From assembly GCA_005406025.1 (NCBI GenBank), contig BGZK01000135.1, forward strand, positions 496,001 to 560,000: a DNA stretch of 64,000 nt, in the 5' to 3' direction. The position numbers and the translations under genes are program-made. Within the stretch, counting starts at the first letter, position 1; every line of letters begins with the position of its first letter. The stretch is from Eumeta japonica. Its lineage: Eukaryota; Arthropoda; Insecta; Lepidoptera; Psychidae. The notes under the pieces were generated by a model. It was not told the origin of the DNA and did no database searches. It saw only the letters and a program-made list of their open reading frames with translations. This document shows, in pieces, positions 1-13,234 of this stretch.

Positions 1-94
1 AAATACCACTAGTCGGTAGCGGCCTGAGCTCCTGGACATCTGGGACACAGCGTCGACGTAATTCATGTCAGCCCCGAACTGACTATACCTCAGG
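1..94 (-). CDS. Possible internal exon of an unidentified gene, cut by the left window edge
   Basis: Read on the minus strand, this short GC-rich stretch is open in one frame up to the window edge. It encodes about 31 residues including the segment SQFGADMNYVDAVSQMSRSS. It begins after a possible splice acceptor (GGGACAG at 95-101 on the complement), and an in-frame stop lies just beyond that point, as expected at an intron boundary. The base composition stands out from the AT-rich DNA to the right. I do not recognise the protein. The plus strand is also open here in one frame, so the strand is uncertain, and the acceptor has a poor pyrimidine tract. Confidence 0.3.
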
Positions 95-760
95 CTGTCC
101 CGGCGCGTTCAAGGGAAATTCATACAATAGATTGAACCTACTCCAAAAAAAAATGTTTATTATATTTAATTTGTTTTTTAGCAAATTTCATTTTCAACTT
201 TAAGTCTGATCTACATTTGTTTAAAGTTTTAAGACGTTAGCTTATCGGGAAGTTACTATAAAGTGCATTGCGAAATTTGTACTCTACAGAAAAGCAGACA
301 GGTCAAGAAACTGAGTTAGTTCCTACTGCATTGTCGTCCAGCTTCAAGATAATTCATAACTTTAAGTCTTTGGCTCATGAAGAAATTAGTTTAAAATCAA
401 TTACAAAATATGGACAGAAAAGACAAAGAAACAGACAAGAAACTTAATTAATATTGTATTATTCACCAGTCCTAAGTTCACATTCGATGTTAATAAATTA
501 AGTTTAAAATCGATGGTAAGGTTTTATGTCTATGGTACAATAATCTCGTACCAACTTTGCAGTTATACACCTAAAAGTTGTACACTCTGTCATTTTTAAA
601 TATGGAACTGCCATTAGCTTTGACAGATTTGGCCGTTACGTACATGTTTTGAAGTTACATAGACTATTAGATTTTCACAATAATTACAGTGCTTTTTTAT
701 TGTATCCGCTCACAAAAGAAAACGATGGTTTATTATATGTAATTTATTGTAGCTACGAGT

Positions 761-766
761 TTCGAA
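761..766 (+). promoter_or_regulatory. Possible CHR-type cell-cycle element upstream of the CDCA3-like gene
   Basis: TTCGAA lies about 30 bases before the start codon. It matches a known variant of the CHR element that MuvB complexes bind in G2/M promoters. A second related site, TTTTGAA, lies near 645. A six-base palindrome is common by chance, so this is only suggestive. Confidence 0.2.
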
Positions 767-792
767 CATAATTTCTATTACACTATATTACA

Positions 793-3739
793 ATGGGAAC
801 TAACAGTAGTAAACCAACCACAAATGAAGAAATTGATAATCCAGATCCACGGTCACCCTCACCTGAGATCGTCCGCACACCTTTACAGGTAACTACGTAT
901 TTGCGTTTTGAGTGTATTATTATGCAAAGACCACAATGGTGTTAACGCTTTGTCTGTGAACGCTTTAAATATCCCCATAAACTTTCTAAAGAACGTGTTA
1001 AACTATTAGACGTTTAACATTCAAAATGGAAGAATAAGCAATAGGGGTTTGTTTTATTACTATAGCTGATTATTATTTATAAAATAGAAACCAGAAAATG
1101 GTCAACATTAATAAAATTATTCATTGAAAACGAACTAGGTAAATTGAAATGTATGTGTCGTTGATTGGAACTTTGCCAAACAGATGCGGTCTTGTCCATC
1201 ACATAAAATAATTAACACTAAATTTCTTTGATGTGCCTAAAAACATTGCACTGAGTTTATAGCAACGACATTGCCCTGTAAATCTTGGGCTAGAACTAAT
1301 TTTAGTATACATTAACATTTGAAATGTTATTGAAGGTCTAGGTATTATTTTTCTAGTATAGTCTAGATATTATTTATAGCTAGATAAATAAGGGTTAATG
1401 ATGTACATTAAGCTTTTATTTTTTATTATTAATTGGTGGTATGAATGGTGGTGGCCTTAAGAATTGAGAGCTTCTGGGCGGAGCAAATCTTTGAGGCTTT
1501 GTTCTTCTTGCAAAGTATTTGATTTTAAAGTAGGTATTTAATACATAAAGTAAGAGAATTTTTGGAGATGGCTTGCATGCAGTGTAAACTGTTCTTAAAT
1601 TTTTTTAGTTTAGAATTTTAGTACTGAAAGAAAACAATAACTTATTGAATCATTACCTTAAATTTAAGAAATGCATAATAATGTTGTGATGCATGTTATT
1701 GCTATAAGAATTTGTGAGAAATATACTGAAAAATATTTAAAATATACGGAAAATGAAGTTCCTTGTAGTCAAATTGTTTGCGATGAAATGTTTACTCAAT
1801 TTATTTTGTTTAAAATACATGTTTAAGTATTCAATTAATTACTAATTAAATTACTAATTTTAAAGATAAATATGTATGTATATATAACATTTTTATCAAG
1901 ATATAGAGAGTGACAGTGCTGGGAAGCAGGGCGTTTGCAATAACATGTAGTTTCACAGCATCTAGACATGCTCTTTTGTATTTGTATATATATAGTGGCA
2001 CTATCACCAAAGTATATGGTTCGTTTTTCAATTTATTTATTTGTTATTATTATTAATAAATAGTAAAAATTAGTGAGCTCTGCTTCGCCTTACCAGCATA
2101 TAGAAGAAAAACAAGTATTTTATTTGGCATCCACATGCTACAAGAAACTTCGAACCATCCAGTGTAAGGATGTTGCTGTCCAACACATACTTGTTACATC
2201 GCCTTGCATAAATTGGTTAACTTTAAAAAAACCTAATATAAGTTTTTTTTGCAATTATGTTGAAGCACCACTTTTCCAAAAAAAATGCAAACTATGAATT
2301 TTTCAATATGTTTTGTTATCAACTTAAAGTATTGTTTTTCATTGATTACTTATTATATTGAATATTGTCAATCTTATTTTTTATACAAATGTGACTGATT
2401 AGTGAGGAACTATTTAGATACTTACTTGATATGATGTGTCTATGATAGGTATTATGAACCTACCACAATTTCTATTCAATTTGTTGCACAAAGCCATAAG
2501 TGATGGCCCTGTTTACTACCCTCTAAACCACCACTGGGTATAAAAATGTTTAAAAATGTAGTCCATTCATATGCAAATCTATTTCAGGACAAAACTGGTG
2601 TCAAACAAAATATTACAAAAATCATGGATCTCACAAAAACCCTTGACGAAGCAACAATCAATAAAGAAATTGATGAAGAAATTATTAATAATAATCCTAT
2701 ATTAGCAGCTGTTATAAAAAATCACTTGCAGTCATATGATCCTCGTTCTCCGACTCAAGATTTTGATCGAACTCCTATTATTATAGCATCAAAAATTATA
2801 GAGAACCAAAAAGTATTACAAGATATAACCGAAAATCTCGATACTCAAAATCAAAATGGTTGTCAATATACTGAAAATTTAAATGACCAACATTTAAGTT
2901 CAGAAATTGTGGTGCCTAAGAATTTATGTAATGGATTTTTTGACATGTCACTGGATGATTCTGCTAAAGATATACATGTGTCATTTAACTCTTCAAATAT
3001 ATCAGAGGATAAAAGACAACCTGAAAAGCATACTGAAATTGTTCTACACAATGTTTCAGGCCTTTTGGAAACAAATTTTGAGTATCATGAAGATACTGAA
3101 AATGTTGATGAATATGAAGATAGCAAAGAAATGCAAAATGAAAATGAATCTACATCAAAATATCAAATTGTTGAGATCTTGAAAAATGATCCAAGATCAC
3201 CATCAGAAGGTATAGAACGGACACCTATTGTAGTTACCAAGACAGAAATTGCTGCTGCAAAAAATGTTGAAGAAATGTCTGATGAAACTCTTATTGGCGT
3301 TCTACAAAATACAAACACCAAGTTCCGACAAACGCTCATTAAACCTCAGAAACCTAATAAAGACACTGAAAGTTTATTAATATATGAAGACGAGTCTGAG
3401 AATAAAACTAATGAAATCCTTAGAAAACCAAGTTCAGCTCACAGCACTGGCTCAAGAACACCTTTATCTTGTATGAAAAATAAGACTGGAACTAGCCAAA
3501 TTAGGTCAAAATCGGAAAACACCATTAATGGTTCGGGGGACAAAGCAACTGCTTCAAGAATTCCAAAACGAATATCGCACATACCTCGTTTGACATCTTT
3601 ATCTAAACTTCAATATCGTGAGAGTAATGTATCACTAAAAAATGCATCAAAAATTTTGAGTGTAAGTGGAGACTGTGAAAATACACCCCCTCATTCTCAC
3701 CGTGACTGTTGGGACAAAGAAAAAAGTATAGTCCTGTAA
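793..3739 (+). CDS. CDCA3: CDCA3/Tome-1-like cell division cycle-associated protein
   Basis: Two coding exons, 793-888 (32 codons) and 2588-3739, join in phase 0 through a GT-AG intron and give a 415-residue protein. The hallmark is a repeated motif: DPRSP...RTP occurs at residues 18-30, 83-95 and 233-245. Vertebrate CDCA3 has the same DPRSPxxGIxRTP repeats. An SRTPLS segment and an acidic-basic DKEK tail near the C-terminus also recall CDCA3. The start MGTNSS fits an N-myristoylation signal, and the vertebrate protein likewise begins with Met-Gly. In vertebrates the protein (trigger of mitotic entry 1) acts with the SCF ubiquitin ligase to remove Wee1 kinase. That role here is by homology only. 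The rest is polar and probably disordered. It is longer than human CDCA3 (about 270 residues). The 1.7 kb intron holds no feature I could name. Confidence 0.82.
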
Positions 3740-4002
3740 TTGATAATACTGTAATACTGTGAATGATTTACCCGAAACATTGTAATCTAAATTTTATGCA
3801 ATCATCCATATTGTATTTTGTTGAATAATGTTAAGTATGGATTTAATTTAGTTTTCATGAATTAACGATTCCAATATATAAATTATGACGAGCATTATTA
3901 TGAACCTTGTGCGTTAACAATGGTGCATAACAGATAAGAATATTGAGTAATCAAAATGAAACACTTGTGAAAACAGACATATGATAATGTTTACAATTAA
4001 TG

Positions 4003-4008
4003 AATAAA
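4003..4008 (+). terminator. Polyadenylation signal AATAAA of the CDCA3-like gene
   Basis: A canonical AATAAA lies about 265 bases after the stop codon, followed within 15-30 bases by T/G-rich sequence. It is the first perfect AATAAA hexamer I see downstream of the stop, so it is the likely 3' end. Confidence 0.5.
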
Positions 4009-7000
4009 GCATTTTTGTGATAATATCTAGTTTTAATGCCAAAACTGGAGCATAGGTATTGATATAAATTACTCGACTGTAGTATGCATAACCTAAAATA
4101 GATTTTGAAAGTATTATACATAAATCTCTTGACCTGCTTTGTTATAAAATATGGATTATATTATTATTTACATCTTTGCCTCTAAATTTGTTTGTGTTAC
4201 ATTTAATTTTATTTTCTTTTATATATCAACCGGGGAACCTACTACAATCATTAAAATTTTAGAATTACAATATGTGAATATGGAAATAATATGGAAGTGT
4301 CTCATACATTCAATATAAGCCTCACAATTTAACGTTCGGGTTCTGTACTTCATTTTTATAAGGAAACAATATATTTTTTCTCATTTAAGTTTTCCAGCCA
4401 AATGCCTGGAGGGTTTGATATATATTAGAAGAAAAATGAAAACATTGGGTCGATATATATGTAATCCTGAGTGCATGAGTCTGATACATGAAAAAAACAT
4501 GTTATCTTGCTATTTATTCCTTTGCAATAAAAAAATCAATAGATTTCAGTATGGCTAAAATTTTAATATGATGATAGTAGATATCTAGAAATTTAAGATT
4601 AATTTGCCAAACACTAATTCTGTTGTTTGATGGAAAGTGAGACCGATTTATGCTAGTTGACGAAATAAGCCTGTTAGTGTGCACTCAATTGTGCAACAGT
4701 TGTGTGAGACAAAATGATAGCAGGAATTGTTTGATGTCTAGTTTTTAAAATGGTTTCATAATTAATTTACATCCCTGCAAGATAGACAAATAAAATTTGT
4801 AAGTGTTGTAATATACTGGTTATCAAAGCAAAATAATTGCAGTGTAGATTGAGATTGCAGTGTAGTGTTGAGAAAGATGAAATAGTAAAAGTTAATTTAT
4901 TTAAGATTACACTGAATACAATAAAATTTAATCACTGAATAGGAAAATATAATGAGATCAGACTAAATTGAACTGTAAATAAATTAATTGAAAGATGTAT
5001 TGCATTTTTAATTTTGAATACTTTAATTATAACTCATAAATTGCAACTAAGTTTTTTTTAGTCAATATGGATACATATAAAAAATTAATTGAACTTTTTA
5101 GTTATATATTTTAGCCAGTTTTCAACTTTTTATTTTGTGTAGTTTTATTTGTAGTGGTTGAAAATAATAATGGAAATAAAAGGTTGATTCAAGTTCTAGA
5201 ACTTTAATTTTACAATAATATAACATTTATATAGTGACAATTCACAGTATATCATATAAGCACACATCTATTTATTTTATACATTATGTGGGTAATACTG
5301 AAAATTTTAGGAACTGTTCATTTGGCATAATATTAAAAAATAATCATGATTTTTGAAAATGTTTCCCTTTGGTTACGTTACGTAACTAAGTTACGTTTTA
5401 GTTTTTGTAGATTACGATTTGTTTTTTTTTATTGTATATTAGCATTATAATGAAAATATATTGGCAATAAAAATTTATGATATGTGTATATATATAATTT
5501 AAATAAGTCGAAAGAATACTCGCATCATGATTTTTCACAATTTTTGCAGACATGCTCATAGCTGTGTATTCCTGGTTTATAAAGCTCCATTTTGTAGCTT
5601 TGTGTTTCTGGTTAAATGAATTCAGATGGATGAGATTACTTCTTTGACTATTTACATGAAGGTCAGCTGCCAAATGCAGTTACCGAAACTAATACATACT
5701 GTGTGATAAATAAATTAAACTGATAGAAAAATAACTTTTGAGCAAATTTATACTGTATTCATATGTATTTCGCCAAAGGCGAAACATTTTGCATATACAT
5801 CGGAAAGTTTGAAAGCTTTGCATTCATGACTGCTGCATGATTTAACAGATGACCAGAAATGAGTGATGTTATAAAATGATAAAAGAATATGTACAGTCAT
5901 TGGCTGTACATAAGCCCTAGGCGTGGAGAGAGTGGAGATTGAGTCTACTGTTTGGAACCTGGAAGGAAATCCAACTGGCAAAGTGGGTCTTTCCAGTTCA
6001 TAGATTTGCCAACAAAATTCTTTTATTTTTATGGCAAATCAGGACATTATAATATTGCTTTAAAAGCAAAGGACAGTAATTGAAAAGTGGTTTGTGAGTA
6101 CATGCTTGCCCAAATTGCTTGAAAGAGTTCAGGAAAAGCATCTTTACAATAAAATCATCCATACATTCTGCTAAGGTAACAAATGACTTTTTAAAGCAAT
6201 GATGCAATCGCAATATAGTCCATATCTCTTGCACATTGCAACTATTTTTCTTTTATGTTTGAAAATCTAGGTATATAAATTTACTAACCCTGAAAAGGCA
6301 GTGAAATCATTCTAAGAAGCCATTGAAGAAATCTCTTAGAAAGACTTGGTCAACTGTTTCTTACAGTGATCAAAAATGCCATTAAAGACAATTCCAAAAT
6401 TTTCAGTATTGCCAATGTATTACATTTAAAGCCATAAATAACTTAAAATATTATTATGCAAAAATCACAACTAAAATGTATTACGTTGCAACATTTTATT
6501 TAGTTGCTTTATTTTTTGAATGGAATGATTATGCCATATAACAGAAATGAAAATACATGACAAAAAATATATATATTCACTCTTCTTATGAAATGAAAAA
6601 TAGCTGAGCTCCTTATAAGCCACGTAACACTGTAAAAATAATAAAGTAAAATGAAAAGTTATTCACCAGATCTTTTTATAAACTGCATTTACATTTATTC
6701 AAATATCATGGAAAACATTGCTGTTCTAAATCTAATAAATATATCCAAATTGAATTAATGGTGCCTATGGGACATAAAAAATGAATGGACACAGCACTAC
6801 TAAGTAGACATTGAAACCCCCAAAGAAAGTAAGTTTACTATGAGTGTATAAGTTCACACTCTCCACAGACAGTCCTTGCCCTATCAATTTCTCCACAATT
6901 AACATAGTGTCAAACAACAAATGTCAAATATACCATAGTCCATCGCCATCAATTCTTCTGCTTGCTTCGTAATAAATGTCCACCTATTTTTTATGTCCCT

Positions 7001-8316
7001 GACATTACTACATGTAATATACAACAAAACAAAGTTTAGGGCATAGCATGCCTTTTGACACAAGAACCAACTGTTGTTCGATATGTTTTTCTAAATAAAT
7101 TTCATTAAAAAATACAACTAAAGGACTATCAGTAAAAACAGATAGCCAAAACATACATTCAATTTCAAGATGAAATTATAATACCTATGTAATACTATGA
7201 CTTTTTTGGCACATTGTTAGGTCCCTATTTATTTTTTGCATAGGTACATTTTACATAGGCGATCTTGCAATTTAAATTTGCAAACTTAGCAATTAATCCT
7301 TGAGTACACATACTTCATTTTTTGTTTTAAATAATGACATATATTTTTTTAGAATGTTGTTCTAGTTACAATTAGTAAATTAATGTTAGTGATAAAAGCT
7401 ACAGAATCTAGAAATATCATTGTTGATACTGAAACAGTTGATACATATACTAAACCATTATTTAAAAAACAGGAGAAATTTCCATGTTAATAAAATGCAT
7501 TATGAGGATCATAGTTTAAAATTAAAGCTTAGATATAAAATTTTGAAATATCCTGAGAATTCTATATTTTATGTTCTTGCAATTAATGTATTATTAACAT
7601 GTATAAAATATTATCTAAATATTTTCAAACACTTCAGGGTTATAATATAATATTTTACTTTTATAATTTATTTTTGAATGAATTGTATATATGCATTCTT
7701 TGAGAAATACATTTTTTAAACCAAAATATCAGTTGTCTATAGTGTGAATTAATATAATTATCCAATATGCTTAAATGAATTATATATCCAAAAATATCAA
7801 ATACAACATCTAAAATAGTAAACTTATCTTCAAAGCCATTTATCATGGAATTAACTGAGTGTGCAGTTTATTTTCTTTCCTTGTTATTTCCATAGATTAT
7901 AACCTACTTTACACTACTCGAACAGTATCAACACCCAGGTTTGAATTTACTGCTTTCTACACATATACAAATAAAGCTTAAAAATGCTAATATTTATTTG
8001 TTAACAATGCTTGTTACTAAATAAGTTTCTAATTCAAGCGACATGTATGAAGTGTTCTTATAAATTAGAAATTGTTTTGCAAATACTAACTTCTGAGGTA
8101 AAAACTATAGTTCAAATGGCAATAACATGCTTATTCATTTATGATAATCTGTAGCATATGTAATATTAGTGGTACAATAATAACTAAAGCATTAAAATTA
8201 CCCGATTAAATAATAGTATTATAATTTGCAATGTACATTTTTGTGAAATGATATATTTAATTCTATATTACAAGAAAAAGATATAATAGAATTACTAAAG
8301 AAATTAATACAAAATA

Positions 8317-8380
8317 TTCTATTAGCTACTTTTTTGTGTACATATTTACACATATATACACAAAACAATAGCTAATAGAA
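8317..8380. repeat. Inverted repeat with arms of about 24 bases
   Basis: The left arm begins TTCTATTAGCTA and the right arm ends TAGCTAATAGAA, around an AT-rich loop of some 16 bases. The inner part of the stem has a few mismatches. It looks like a hairpin-forming sequence or a miniature element remnant. Confidence 0.6.
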
Positions 8381-8420
8381 CTCGGAGAATATATTTATTT
8401 TCACTTAACTGGTGGAATCC

Positions 8421-8494
8421 AAATCCTGTTCTATAGAAATAAAGCTTGAGCTTTATTTCTAAAGCTTAAGCTTTATTTCTATAGAACAGGATTT
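8421..8494. repeat. Perfect 27-base inverted repeat with a nested inner palindrome
   Basis: The arm at 8421-8447 (AAATCCTGTTCTATAG... through AAGCTT) is the exact reverse complement of 8468-8494. The 20-base spacer repeats the inner arm sequence, so a second smaller palindrome (AAATAAAGCT and AGCTTTATTT) is nested in the left half. The absence of mismatches suggests recent origin or ongoing correction. Confidence 0.85.
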
Positions 8495-10489
8495 TTATTA
8501 ATTAACAGGATAATTATTAAAATTACAGATTTGTTCATCAATAGCTAAGTTAAATCAAAATTCTTTAGATCAGCAATTCTCCTGTAATTAGATAAACATT
8601 TGATCTTGTATGAACATCATATATTTATACAAATATAGTATAAAATAAAAATAAAAACAATATGACAAATGCTAAAATGGCCAAATGGAAAAGGTTTTGC
8701 AAAGAGATGCCCATGCCCCTATACACCAACCCTTTGGGTCTAGGAATGAGAAAATGTTCATTTGTAATTCAATTTATTTTTGTGAAAATATTCCTTTAAG
8801 TTAATATAAAATTGAAAATACTGTTGTATGAGGGATACATTTTTCCTGATTTTCATGGGTTGTTTAATATTCTTGATATACTGAAAGTTAAAAGTTATTT
8901 CATCTAATATCAATTTAAGAGGATCTATATCATATATAGGCATTACTCTAAGTTTTAATATATATACCAATAATTTGGTTTTTATTGTTAATAAGTCAAA
9001 ATAAATAATAAAACAAGTTTCCTCAAATAATAAATAATGTCAGGAATGTTATTTCATTAATTTAATATGATCAACCTAAACACCTAATTTAACACAATTA
9101 TTTGTACAACTCATTATCTACAACGAAAATATACAATATCAATTGAATTCTATTAAATAAATAATTATAATATACAGTTAACAGGGTACCTACTTGAACC
9201 TATTCGAGGGAGTTTATTTTACATTTTGAACCACATTTAATAGGACATTTAAATGACAACATCGACAGCAGTAAATGCCTCTAACTCTACTACATGTTCT
9301 AAAGTATTCAGTAATACCTAAAAAGGTCACACAAGTTTTAACATGTACCTCAAATATTTTTATTTATTTATATTAGGGTATGAAATGAGCTTAATTAAGA
9401 TTTATTTTAATGATATAACAAATCACGATAATTACAATATTATCTTCTGTTAGCAATACATACACTATAGGCAAAAACCATAAAATAAATGATAATCAGC
9501 TTGATGTGAAATATATTTCAAATGATCTATACAAGACAAAATATGAAAAGCAAGGTTTTTAAAATAATTTGGTGCTGCTTCATGTATTGATTAAAACAAG
9601 CTGTTTATCTTTAAAACGTTAATCATAAAAGAAGGGTTACATATTCTTCAAGATCTATAACACAATTAAATAATAAAATAGAACAACAATGAACAAATGC
9701 TAGTAGATTTGGGCATTAATTTGTATCTCTAAGATTGCTTTCACAATCTTACCTTGTCATTTTAGAAATAATTATATAATGCATATTAAGTGTATACTGG
9801 AAATGACCTGTATTATGGAAATTATACGGGTGTGAGCTCAAAAAAAAAAATTTAAAAACTCTTATGTTGTGTTTGAAAATTAGTTTAAAATATGTTATTA
9901 TGTTAATACTCAGGTGACACAATATCACTACAAACTACGGCAACATGCAACATTCAGGATTAGTTGGATTCAGTTTTCAGAAGTGTTGTTTGCATCTGTT
10001 GAAAATTAAAACATGATTAGTTCTATTCATATTTTGAAAATTATAAAATAATATAAACAAAAAATTCCAATTTTGTCATTTTCTCAATATCAGCAATTTC
10101 TTTAAAATATTTTGTAATTATAAATTTTTTAATGTAGCATCATTAATTTGCAACATTATCTCCTATCAAAATTTAATTTTACATAATTAACTATATCAAA
10201 ATATTACAAAAATAATCTGATTTTAATTTAAATTCTTATGGTTTTCATTTTTAAGCTTTTGCAAAACTATCAATTCCATTCTTGTTACTTCAGTACACAA
10301 GTATAACAAGTTTTACAGATATAATATTCATGTTAGTAAAGCATAGTATCTACTAATATATATTTAATGGTATTATGAAAATTGATTATGTTTATGGTAA
10401 ATTGAAACTTTCTACAAATTAAATAAAAGTAAAAAGCGATTAATCAATCACTTCAAACAGAATGAGAAAATTAATTCAATCTAAACTTC

Positions 10490-12342
10490 TTAATTACCTT
10501 GTGCAATATCTTTGACATTTTCTTCAATAAACTCTCGCAGTTCAACATATGCCTTATCTAAGTTGTCATTCATTATGATGATATGAAAATTGCCTGGTTC
10601 TTGTCCTGCAAATTGTGTCAATGTACTTTAATATACACACACATATATATAAATCATTAAGAATTAATCTTTATTTAATAAACTTTTCTATTAATTTGGT
10701 TTATTTAATGATAACCCTTACATTTTTAAATAATTTAACAAATTGCATTTTTGCAACTGTCAAATTATTATAATTGGTCTATTAACACACAAAAATTATA
10801 CCTTTCAACAAAATCTATCTTGAGATAGTTACACTCTTACAGGACATCCATACCGAATTACAATAGTTAAGCATATTCACTTACTTTAGTTATTTTTTGT
10901 AAGTTTTTCAAATTTAATTTAAAAATAAGTTTTAATAAAAAAATAAGTTAATGAATAAAAAATTATACTTATACTGTCTGCACTTGAGGTATTTCATAAA
11001 GAATTAGTACTTATACAAAAAATCCTCAAAACTGTTTTATCAAAATGAAAGTGACTGTCTCATATGCAAAACATCAAAGTTCGAACCTGTAATAATAAAC
11101 ATTTTATTACTGGCTCCTTTTACATAACAATAATATTTGCATTTAACGTTTCTTTATCATTAACACTTATAATTATAAAGTACAACTAATTTATTCAGGA
11201 CAAAAAAAATCTTAACATAAGTAAGTTTTAATAATGTGAATTAAGAGTAATGTAAAATACGTAAGTTGTTTTCATTTTACAATCCCTGTAAAATGTATGA
11301 AGTGTTTTAGCAGTTAGCTCTCAGCATCTATGAACCAATGATCCCAAATACAAACAAATGTCATACTTTAGCAATATTCATTCCCCATTTTGCTAATATG
11401 TTTTATAGAGTATTTAATGAATAAAATGTTTATTAGAAACACAGACAATGTATATTCAACCCTATTGGAGATTCATAAGATTCCTAAACGATCAATGTAG
11501 AAACTACAAAAACAAGAATTTTGATGTCAATGTCTCTAAAATATTTAAAACAATATAATAAGATTTAAATATAACTATAAAATTTAAGTAAACCTGTCAC
11601 AGCTAATTACCATATTCTATTTCTCTCCGTGCAACTTCAAGTCTTTTCTTTAGTGCTTCTTCATTTTCTGTATTGCGAGTCCTTAATCGACGTTCCAGCT
11701 CTTCAATGGAAGGAGGCATAACAAATACCAACAATGGATTTAAGTCTGTTGCCTTCATCTGTTTTACTCCTTCTACATCTATATCGAGTACACACACTTT
11801 ACCTGTGCGTCTCACTTCTTCAATGGCCCTCTTGCTAGAAATTGATAAATTATATGGTTTTATTCATTTTGTCAAATTTAGTTCTAACCTCAATATTTAA
11901 AATAATTTTCGCTTTTCTAGAATATAGTAAACACCTATGAGAACAATGAACTTTTGGCAGAATGCCAAAATAGACAAAACAAGGAGCACATGGTCAAACC
12001 ACGTTGCAAAAATGTGTTTTGAGTATATTTATAGTTATTTTTTAGAAACAAAATTCTAAAATTTAATTTTAAACACATTATTTACCTAGTACCATACATA
12101 TTTCCACTAAATGTAGCAGTTTCAATGAAATCTCCTTTCTCTATAGCTTGTAACATTGTCTCTTTTTCAGTAAAATAGTAATGCACGCCGTCTTTCTCTC
12201 CAGGGCGTGGTTTCCTTGTTGTATGAGAGACACTGAATCCGTAACGATCAGGAAAATCTTTAAGAAGACGTTTTAACAGCGTACTTTTTCCAGAGCCAGA
12301 TGGCCCGCAAAGAACTAAAGGCCGTGGACCCTTTTGAACCAT
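10490..12342 (-). CDS. GUK1: Guanylate kinase
   Basis: Three minus-strand exons, 12086-12342, 11611-11834 and 10490-10605, join with matching phases into a 198-residue protein, the usual length for eukaryotic guanylate kinase (human 197). The enzyme transfers phosphate from ATP to GMP, making GDP in the cytosol. The P-loop GPSGSGKS is at residues 13-20. The GMP-binding stretch [11 protein letters not shown] is at 39-49, with the Ser and Arg residues that contact GMP. The FSGNMYGTS segment spans the first splice junction, followed by [10 protein letters not shown] and, in the last exon, [12 protein letters not shown]. All introns are GT-AG. The start chosen is MVQKGPRP, which aligns with the human N-terminus. 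An in-frame upstream ATG would add 11 hydrophobic residues, but a TTCTAG acceptor-like site lies between the two, so the upstream ATG is probably intronic. The gene is intact. Confidence 0.95.
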
Positions 12343-13234
12343 GGTCGAGAAAACTAGAATAATTAAATAAAACAATTATATTTATCATGCAGATAGATAA
12401 AATAACTAAAATAGTTTAGGTCGATGAAGTACACACGTTTAAAGATATTCGTGATTTAAGACTTCACAACTAAATTCACGAATAATTGCAATTTCTAATA
12501 AACACTCTTCTATAGTTTTGGAACCTTTCTCGTGAAACCTTCAAAATTGACAACCTCAACAATATATAAAATCAATCTGATTTAAAAGCAAAAAAAATAT
12601 CCTTTCTACAATAATACTCTATGGAAATATATTATTATTCACAGAGTACTTTTAATAACAGAACATTAATAGACTACACAAAGAATAACATGCTGAAAAA
12701 GAGTAGTAATAGACCACAAAGAAAAAAAAGAGTCGATTTCAAATGCAGTCTATCACTCAATACAACAACATTGTATCAGTCTTTATAGAGCTTGTTCATA
12801 AATGACATGAAATCAAAATAAAAAGGTTTGCGGAAATCTAACGGAATCTATTTTAGGGAAAAGGAGGATCAATGGAAAATCTCATACCAACATTCTCTAC
12901 TACAATATATAGCAAATATGTTCGGAAATATGAACATGTATAAATTTATCTAGATACACAGAATGAAGAAATTTAATGTGGGAATTTTTAAAAACACCCA
13001 CCGAATTTATGGACTTAAATATGGATGATGTCCCCGAATTTGTTTATTAATCTAAACTGTCTGTATCAAACGTTTTTTTGATTTCAAAAGTTTTTCCATA
13101 TATCTTATTAAAATTAAGAAATAATGTATTATTTCGTCTTTATTAAATAAAGCCTTTGATTAGGATTTCACAGTTTTTTTACATTTAAATGAGAAAATAA
13201 AATTATTTTAAGTTTGTAGATGCAATAAAAACAT

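Larger units (their letters stand above)
4010..10489. other. AT-rich intergenic spacer
   Basis: No gene is supported in this 6.5 kb. Short open frames on both strands (for example around 5400-6240 and 7420-7850) lack recognisable motifs and are broken by stops when extended. The stretch holds simple AT-rich DNA, scattered A/T runs and two clear inverted repeats, listed separately. The 3' untranslated region of the guanylate kinase gene must lie at its right end, below 10490. Confidence 0.6.

Noticed and set aside
2073..2297. 74-codon frame in the CDCA3 intron
   Set aside because: It has no ATG-supported context, no recognised motif and lies within a well-defined intron.
5398..6234. Three successive minus-strand frames (about 77-91 codons)
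   Set aside because: They hinted at a decayed transposase, but no catalytic or terminal-repeat motif could be found and frames are broken by stops.
11673..11900. Plus-strand 75-codon frame
   Set aside because: It is the antisense shadow of guanylate kinase exon 2.
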